Below, one piece after another: positions 45,083 through 50,268 of a stretch of DNA of 50,268 nt (positions within the stretch are counted from its first letter, which is position 1; each line of letters opens with the position of its first letter). The notes beneath the pieces were generated by a model. The model did no database searches, was not told the origin of the DNA, and was given only the letters and a program-made list of their open reading frames with translations. The stretch lies in contig NZ_SMOA01000018.1 in NCBI RefSeq assembly GCF_004353985.1, positions 1 to 50,268 on the forward strand. The letters run 5' to 3'. Made by a program: the position numbers and the translations under genes. This stretch comes from Paracraurococcus ruber (lineage in GTDB: Bacteria > Pseudomonadota > Alphaproteobacteria > Acetobacterales > Acetobacteraceae).

Positions 45083-46855
45083 ATGACGCCCGCCGAACGC
45101 CTTGCCGCGCTGCGCGCCGAACTCGACCGGGCCGGGGTGCAGGGCGTGCTGGTGCCGCGGGCGGACGAGCATCTCGGCGAATATGTCCCGCCTTCCGGCG
45201 AGCGGCTGGCCTGGCTCACCGGCTTCACCGGCAGCGCCGGCCTCGCCGTGGTGCTGGCCGACCGCGCCGCGCTGTTCACCGATGGCCGCTACACCACCCA
45301 GGCGCAGCAGCAGCTCGACCCGGCGCTGTGGGAACTGCGGCACATCGTCGATCAGCCGGCGGCGGAGTGGCTGAAGGAGCACGCGGCGGGCCGGCGCATC
45401 GGCTACGACCCCTGGCTGCACCCGGAGGCGGCGCTGAAGCGGCTGGAACCCGCCGGCGTGACCCTGGTGCCGCTGCCGGCCAACCCGGTGGACGCAATCT
45501 GGCGCGGCCGCCCGGCGCCGCCCGCCGCGCCGGCGGTGCCACATGCCCTGGACCATGCCGGCGCCACGGCGGAGGACAAGCGCCTCGCCGCCGCCAGGGC
45601 GCTGCGGGAGGCGGGGGAGGATGCCGCGGTGCTGGCCGACAGCCACTCCATCGCCTGGCTGTTCAACATCCGCGGCGGCGACCTGGCGCATACCCCGCTC
45701 GCCCTCGGCTTCGGCCTGCTGCGGGCGGATGCGACGGCCGAGCTGTTCATGGAGCCGGGGAAGGTCCCGGCGGAGACCCGCGCGCATCTCGGCAATGCCG
45801 TCACGGTCCGCCCGCGGGACGCCCTGCCAGGCGCGCTGCGCGACTTGGCCGGCAAGACGGTGCGGGTGGACCCGGAGGCGACGCCGGCCTGGTTCGCCGA
45901 GACGCTGCGCGCCGCCGGCGCCAGCATCACCGCCGGCGACGACCCGGTGCGGCTGCCGCGCGCCTGCAAGAATGCCGTGGAGCAGGAGGGCGCCCGCAGC
46001 GCCCACCGCCGGGATGCGGTGGCGCTGGCGCGCTTCCTCGCCTGGTTCGCCCAGGCGGCGCCGACGGGGCGGGAGACGGAGATGAGTGCCGCCGACCGGC
46101 TGCTGGAATTTCGCCAAGCGGTGCCGCTGTTCAAGGCGGAGAGCTTCCCGGCCATCAGCGGCGCCGGCGAGCATGGCGCGGTCATCCATTACCGCGCCAC
46201 GCCGGAGAGCGACCGGCCGATCCGGCCGGACGAGTGCTACCTGATCGACAGCGGCGGCCAGTACCTGGACGGCACCACCGACGTCACCCGCACCCTCTGG
46301 ACCGGGCCGGGCCCGGCGCCGGCCCTGCTGCGGGAACGCTACACGCGGGTGCTGCAGGGCCATGTCGCGCTCTCGGTGCTGCGCTTCCCCAAGGGCGTCG
46401 CCGGGCCGCATCTGGACGCCTTCGCCCGCCGCGCCCTGTGGGAGGCCGGGTTGGACTACGACCACGGCACCGGCCATGGCGTCGGCAGCTTCCTGTCGGT
46501 GCATGAGGGGCCGGCGGCCTTCAGCCGCGCCGCCAAGCCGGTGCCGCTGGCGCCAGGAATGATCCTGTCGAACGAGCCGGGCTACTACCTGCCGGGGCAA
46601 TACGGCATCCGGATCGAGAACCTCCTCCTGGTGCGGGAGGCGGAGGCCCGGCCCGACCAGGTGAAGCCCTTCCTGGAATTCGAGACCGTGACCCTGGCGC
46701 CCTATGACCGGCGGCTGATCGAGGCAGCGCTTCTCTCGCCGGCCGAGCGGGCCTGGGTGGATGCCTACCAGGCGCGAGTGTTGGCGGAGGTCGGGCCGCT
46801 TTGCGACGCGGCCACCCGGACCTGGCTTGCGGCGGCCTGCGCCCCGCTCGGCTGA
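45083..46855 (+). CDS. Aminopeptidase P family (Xaa-Pro) metallopeptidase
   Basis: 590 residues. Three-domain eukaryotic-type aminopeptidase P: two creatinase-like N-terminal domains (about 1-300; GERLAWLTGFTGSAGLAVVL near 38, DGRYTTQAQQQLD near 67) and the pita-bread catalytic domain. Metal ligands are present in order: Asp in LIDSGGQYLDGTTDVTRT near 388 and 399, His in GTGHGVGSFLSVHEGP near 463, Glu in LSNEPGYY near 497 and Glu in GIRIENL near 511. It releases N-terminal residues next to proline in the cytoplasm. Its stop directly abuts the convergent LysE-type gene stop (TGATCA at 46853-46858). Confidence 0.95.
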   Translation: MTPAERLAALRAELDRAGVQGVLVPRADEHLGEYVPPSGERLAWLTGFTGSAGLAVVLADRAALFTDGRYTTQAQQQLDPALWELRHIVDQPAAEWLKEHAAGRRIGYDPWLHPEAALKRLEPAGVTLVPLPANPVDAIWRGRPAPPAAPAVPHALDHAGATAEDKRLAAARALREAGEDAAVLADSHSIAWLFNIRGGDLAHTPLALGFGLLRADATAELFMEPGKVPAETRAHLGNAVTVRPRDALPGALRDLAGKTVRVDPEATPAWFAETLRAAGASITAGDDPVRLPRACKNAVEQEGARSAHRRDAVALARFLAWFAQAAPTGRETEMSAADRLLEFRQAVPLFKAESFPAISGAGEHGAVIHYRATPESDRPIRPDECYLIDSGGQYLDGTTDVTRTLWTGPGPAPALLRERYTRVLQGHVALSVLRFPKGVAGPHLDAFARRALWEAGLDYDHGTGHGVGSFLSVHEGPAAFSRAAKPVPLAPGMILSNEPGYYLPGQYGIRIENLLLVREAEARPDQVKPFLEFETVTLAPYDRRLIEAALLSPAERAWVDAYQARVLAEVGPLCDAATRTWLAAACAPLG

Positions 46856-47479
46856 TCAGCGCGCGCCCAGCAGCAGCCGGGCGCCGAGCAGCAGGAAGAC
46901 GGTGCCGGAGGCGCCGTCCAGCCAGCGGCGGGCATGGGCCAGGCTGCGGGCGATGCGGGCGGCGGCGCCGATCAGCAGCGCGTAGAAGGGCAGGGCGAGC
47001 AGCGGCATCAGGACGCCCAGCAGCACCATCTGGAGGGCGGCGGGCGCCCGGCCCGGATCGACGAATTGCGGCAGGAAGGCCACGAAGAACAGGCCGACCT
47101 TGGGGTTGAGCAGGTTGGTCACCGTCCCCTGCCGCCAGGCCGCCGCGGGGGAGAGCGGCGGCGCCCCTGCGCCGCCCGCCGCGGGACGCAGCGCCGCCCG
47201 TACCGCCGCGACCCCCAGCCACAGCAGATAGGCGGCGCCGAGAAGCTGGATGGCACGGAACAGCCCCGGCGCCGCGGCCAGCAGGGCGGACAGCCCGAGC
47301 GCCGCCAGGGCCACATGGCAGAGCACGCCGGTATAGACGCCGGCCGTCGCCGCCCAGCCCCGGCGGGCGCCGCCGGCGAGCGTCTGGCCCAGCACGAAGG
47401 CCATGTCCGGCCCCGGCGTGACGATCAGCACCAGGGAGGCGAGGGCATAGGCGAGGAGCAGGGAGGGATCGAGCGGCAT
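46856..47479 (-). CDS. LysE/RhtB family amino acid exporter
   Basis: 207 residues, ATG at 47479. About six membrane helices. The family motif LVLIVTPGPDMAFVLGQTLAGGARRGWAATAGVYTG lies near residues 16-51, with GAAYLLWLGVAAVRAAL near 80 and TNLLNPKVGLFFVAFLPQFVDP near 120. Exports amino acids or related metabolites such as homoserine or threonine. The gene ends exactly next to the convergent peptidase. Two inverted repeats built from TGATG/CATCA half-sites lie upstream, at 47495-47509 and 47534-47554, and may be regulatory. Confidence 0.93.
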   Translation of the reverse strand: MPLDPSLLLAYALASLVLIVTPGPDMAFVLGQTLAGGARRGWAATAGVYTGVLCHVALAALGLSALLAAAPGLFRAIQLLGAAYLLWLGVAAVRAALRPAAGGAGAPPLSPAAAWRQGTVTNLLNPKVGLFFVAFLPQFVDPGRAPAALQMVLLGVLMPLLALPFYALLIGAAARIARSLAHARRWLDGASGTVFLLLGARLLLGAR

Positions 47480-47494
47480 GCGCGACGCATGCCG

Positions 47495-47554
47495 TGATGC
47501 CGGTCATCAGGGAAACGCAAAATCCTGATCTAACGCATCACCGCCGTTGATGCG
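47495..47554. promoter_or_regulatory. Two inverted repeats upstream of the LysE-type gene, candidate regulator sites
   Basis: TGATG-CCGGT-CATCA at 47495-47509 and CGCATCA-CCGCCGT-TGATGCG at 47534-47554 are both perfect in their arms and share TGATG/CATCA half-sites in opposite orientation. LysE-type genes are often controlled by LysR or Lrp-type regulators, but none is encoded nearby. The second repeat could also form an RNA hairpin. Confidence 0.4.
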
Positions 47555-47757
47555 CCCGGCTTCCGTCACAGCTCCCGAAGAGGCGTCTCGTGCCGCCCGG
47601 CCGCCATGCCGATAGCTGGATCGTTCCGTTGCGCCTGCGGTCGCCGCAACGTCCCTGGGCGCGATTTTCGCGGTCGGGTCCCGGGCCGTCGGTCCGCCGG
47701 CACCGGGCCCATCGGGCCGCGGCGCATGGCAGGCAGCGGCCAGTCAGGCCCGCGGCG

Positions 47758-48627
47758 TCACCGGAAGGCCCAGCGCAGCGTGCTGGCCACGCCGAGCGTG
47801 CCGGCGCGCAGCAGCGGCACGCCCAGCCGCGGCGGCAGGCCGTGCATCCGCCGCGCCCAGCCCGGCAGCAGGTCCAGCCCGGCCTCCTGCGTCAGGCGCT
47901 GCAGGGGCTCCTGCCAGGGGCTGTCGGCGCGGCGGGTCAGCAGCACCCGCGCCGTCTCCCGCACCCGGTGGTCGACCAGCAGCTTCGGGCGGAAGCCGTG
48001 CAGGATGGCGCGCGCCTCCGCCCTGCTGCGCGGCAGCGGGTCGGCCCCCAGCATCTCCCCGACCACCGCCATCTCGGCGAAGTAGCGGTCGCGGTCGGCG
48101 CCCGACATGCCGGGCTCGCCATAGCGGATCCAGCCCTCGAGGAAGGTCGTCGCCTCCGCCACATGCACCCAGGCCAGCAGTTCCGGGTCGTTGGCGGCAT
48201 AGGGCGTGCCGTCCGGCAGCGTGCCGCGGACATGGTCGTGGATGGCCCGCACCCTGGCGATGGACGCCTCGGCCTCCTCCCGGCTGCCATAGGTGGTCAG
48301 CGCGATGAAGCGGGCGGTGCGGCGCAGCCGGCCCGCCAAATCGTGGCGGAAGCGGGAATGGTCCCAGACGCCGGCCAGCACCGGCGGGTAGAGCATCTGC
48401 AGCATCAGCCCGGCGATGCCGCCGACCATCATGGAGACCACGTCGCCATGCACCCGCCAGGCGACGGCGCGTGGGCCGAACAGCCCGTCCGTGCGGCGCT
48501 GCACCGGCCGCTCCCCGCGGCTGCGGTCGTTGAACAGGGCGACGACCTGGCCGGCGATGGCCTGCTTGACGGGCCGGGCCAGCAGGTCGCCAAGGCTGCC
48601 GGCGGAGGCGGCGGCGGGATAGGCCAT
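47758..48627 (-). CDS. Oxygenase MpaB / DUF2236 family protein
   Basis: 289 residues from the ATG at 48627; the upstream open frame has no family character. The DUF2236 pattern is visible: FGPRAVAWRVHGDVVSMMVGGIAGLMLQMLYPPVLAGVWDHSRFRHDLAGRLRRTARFI near residues 50-105, then RVRAIHDHVRGTLPDG and DPELLAWVHVAEATTFLEGW with the conserved His residues near 129 and 154. Members include rubber oxygenase and MpaB, which use haem, but most have no proven role. No signal peptide is seen. Its neighbours do not suggest a pathway. Confidence 0.85.
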   Translation of the reverse strand: MAYPAAASAGSLGDLLARPVKQAIAGQVVALFNDRSRGERPVQRRTDGLFGPRAVAWRVHGDVVSMMVGGIAGLMLQMLYPPVLAGVWDHSRFRHDLAGRLRRTARFIALTTYGSREEAEASIARVRAIHDHVRGTLPDGTPYAANDPELLAWVHVAEATTFLEGWIRYGEPGMSGADRDRYFAEMAVVGEMLGADPLPRSRAEARAILHGFRPKLLVDHRVRETARVLLTRRADSPWQEPLQRLTQEAGLDLLPGWARRMHGLPPRLGVPLLRAGTLGVASTLRWAFR

Positions 48628-48892
48628 CAGCCGGCCGCCGGCGCCGGAAAAGCGTTGCAAATCATGACTCTCAGGTGGCCCTGGGCGGGGCCGGGTCAAG
48701 CATCCGTTCCGCCGATGCCGGCCTATTGCCGGCGGCATTCCCCGGCTCCGTGGCCATCGCCGGCATGGCGGTGCGCCGGGCGAGCCATGCCCTTCCTGGC
48801 CGGCCGGGTCGCCGGGCGGGGCGCCGGGTGGGTCGCAACGCGGGGCGCCCTGGCGGCCGAGGCGCGGCCCCCGGGACGCCCGCGTGCCGCGC

Positions 48893-49996
48893 TCAGCCTT
48901 CCAGCCGCAGCACCTTCGCGGCGGTGCGGCCCAGCACGTCCAGCTTCTGCTCGTCGTTCAGCGAGTCGCTGGCCATGATGTGGTCCACCGGCTTCAGCGC
49001 CCAGGGGTAGGGGTAGTCGCTGCCCAGCACGATCTGCGAGGCGCCGACCTGCTGCTGCAGGTGGCGGATCGCCGACGGCGTGAAGATCAGGCTGTCGAAC
49101 CAGATCTGCCGCAGGTACTCGGTCGGCTTCTTCTTCAGCTGGACATTCGGGTCGCAATTGGCCGGTGCCACGGTGCAGGCATGGTCCGACCGGTCGGCAT
49201 AGGAAGGCAGGAAGCCGCCGCCATGCGCGGCCAGGATCTTCAGGCCGGGAAAGCGGTCCAGCGTGCCCTGGAAGATCAGCTGCGACAGCGCGATGGTGGT
49301 ATCCAGCGGATTGCCGATGGCATTCGCCAGCCAGCCATTGCCGCGGAAGCGCTGCGCCAGCTGCGGCACGCCCTGCGGGTGGATGAACAGCACCGCGCCC
49401 AGCTCCTCGGCCTTCTGCCAGACCGGGTGGAAGCGCGGGTCGGAGAACTCCCAGTCCCCGACATTGCCGCCGATGGCCGCGCCCTTCAGGCCCTGGCGCT
49501 GCATCGCCGTGGTCAGTTCCTGCACCGCCAACTGCGGATCCTGCAGCGTGAGGGAGGCGAATCCGGCGAAGCGGTCGGGATGCGCGGCGCAGAGCTCCGC
49601 CATCTTCTCGTTCTGCACCTTGACGATCTGCGCCGCGTTGTCGCGGTCCCGCCGGTACCAGAAGGGGTTGACCGACAGCACTTCCATGTCCACGCGCTGC
49701 GCATCCATGGCGGCGAAGCGCTGCTCGAGCGAGATGAACACCTCCTCCGCGCCGCGGACATTGTTCAGCAGCACGGAGCGGTCGTTGTTGAGCAGCGGCA
49801 GCGTCGCCTCGAAGGCGCAATGCGCGTGCACGTCGATGGTCTTCACGGACTTGCCGTTGACCGCCACGGCCTCGAAGCCGCGGCGGCGCTGGCCCTGCCC
49901 CTGGGACTGCGCCTGGGCATCGGCGGCGTCGAGCAGGCCGCAGCTGCAGAACAGCACGCCGCTGGCGGCGCCGAGGAATTGCCTGCGGGATGGCAT
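48893..49996 (-). CDS. Tat-exported Amidohydrolase_2 family protein (ACMSD-like)
   Basis: 367 residues from the ATG at 49996, preceded by GGAAGGGAG; the longer open frame upstream is unrelated. Residues 1-30 are a twin-arginine signal (SRRQFLGAASG then a hydrophobic stretch ending DAQAQ), so the folded protein is likely periplasmic. The metal site is complete: TIDVHAH (D55, H57, H59), LFIHPQG (H206), LAAHGGGFLP (H258) and LGSDYPYP (D327). Relatives decarboxylate aminocarboxymuconate semialdehyde or hydroxybenzoates, which is unusual outside the cytoplasm. Unlike the pair at 28433-30603 it has the classical HxH motif. Substrate unknown. Confidence 0.87.
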   Translation of the reverse strand: MPSRRQFLGAASGVLFCSCGLLDAADAQAQSQGQGQRRRGFEAVAVNGKSVKTIDVHAHCAFEATLPLLNNDRSVLLNNVRGAEEVFISLEQRFAAMDAQRVDMEVLSVNPFWYRRDRDNAAQIVKVQNEKMAELCAAHPDRFAGFASLTLQDPQLAVQELTTAMQRQGLKGAAIGGNVGDWEFSDPRFHPVWQKAEELGAVLFIHPQGVPQLAQRFRGNGWLANAIGNPLDTTIALSQLIFQGTLDRFPGLKILAAHGGGFLPSYADRSDHACTVAPANCDPNVQLKKKPTEYLRQIWFDSLIFTPSAIRHLQQQVGASQIVLGSDYPYPWALKPVDHIMASDSLNDEQKLDVLGRTAAKVLRLEG

Positions 49997-50268
49997 GGAC
50001 GATCTCCCTTCCTGTCTTGTGCTTGACGGGAAGGCTGGCGCGCCGGCGCGGCCAATGCAAACCCCAATCGTCCGCCTGCGGCGCCCGCCCCGGTCGGGCG
50101 CGGCGCCGGACGCGTACGCGGATGACCCCGGTTGCAGCGCCGAGCCGGCGGTCGCCGCGCGGCGCCGCGGCGGAGAAAGACCGTCGGATCGCGCCGTGGC
50201 GCCGGCCCGGTCGCGGGCGCGGCGCCACGCCTGGCGGCGGCCCGCCAGCATGGCGCCATGCGCCTCTC
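49997..50268. other. Right-edge region without a recognisable gene
   Basis: About 270 bases upstream of the exported amidohydrolase gene. It holds that gene's ribosome site at its left end. The rest is very GC-rich, with no recognised gene start or family resemblance before the window ends. Confidence 0.4.

Overview
The window is very GC-rich, densely packed bacterial DNA. The reading frames have a strong G/C third-position bias, operons are linked by 4-base ATGA or GTGA overlaps, and starts include ATG, GTG and one TTG. EgtB/EgtD, SPINDLY-type glycosyltransferases, many acyl-CoA and LivGHMF genes, DUF1127 and Amidohydrolase_2 proteins together suggest a high-GC alphaproteobacterium, probably an Acetobacteraceae (Roseomonas-like). 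That placement is inference; no rRNA, tRNA or marker gene is present. I saw no IS element, prophage, CRISPR array or tRNA.

Layout. (1) 1-2424: the end of a SPINDLY (GT41) glycosyltransferase cut by the window edge, then a degenerate sugar C-methyltransferase homologue. (2) 2919-5884: egtB-egtD (ergothioneine) and a glycerophosphodiester phosphodiesterase. (3) 6071-12943: a six-gene operon of TPR-SPINDLY glycosyltransferase, rfbF, rfbG, sugar C-methyltransferase, RmlC-like epimerase and an SDR reductase. It looks like a complete route to a C-methylated 6-deoxyhexose on CDP plus an enzyme to transfer sugar to protein. (4) 13005-28417: a divergent TetR regulator and an eleven-gene operon made of a LivGHMF-type ABC transporter with its binding protein, three acyl-CoA ligase family enzymes, isovaleryl-CoA dehydrogenase and both methylcrotonyl-CoA-carboxylase-type subunits. 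It reads as import, CoA activation and oxidation/carboxylation of a branched short acid. A palindrome over a possible promoter lies between tetR and the operon.

(5) 28433-36722, minus strand: a peptide/nickel-type ABC importer (binding protein, two permeases, fused double ATPase), a Rieske ferredoxin gene broken by a one-base deletion, and two tandem Amidohydrolase_2 proteins, the second lacking metal-site residues. (6) 37001-40623: a GT2 glycosyltransferase facing a minus-strand trio of NodS-like methyltransferase, PIG-L deacetylase and atypical acyl-CoA-dehydrogenase-fold protein. This resembles a small glycan-modification cassette. (7) 40688-44109: a flavin monooxygenase with an N-terminal SnoaL-like extension and an MFS transporter, separated by a 5 x 14 bp tandem repeat. 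(8) 44473-49996: a DUF1127 protein, an aminopeptidase P, a LysE-type exporter with inverted repeats upstream, a DUF2236/MpaB-type protein and a Tat-exported amidohydrolase.

For novelty, the best candidates are the GT2/NodS/PIG-L/ACAD cassette, the CDP-sugar operon led by a SPINDLY transferase, and the tandem amidohydrolase pair with its broken Rieske partner.
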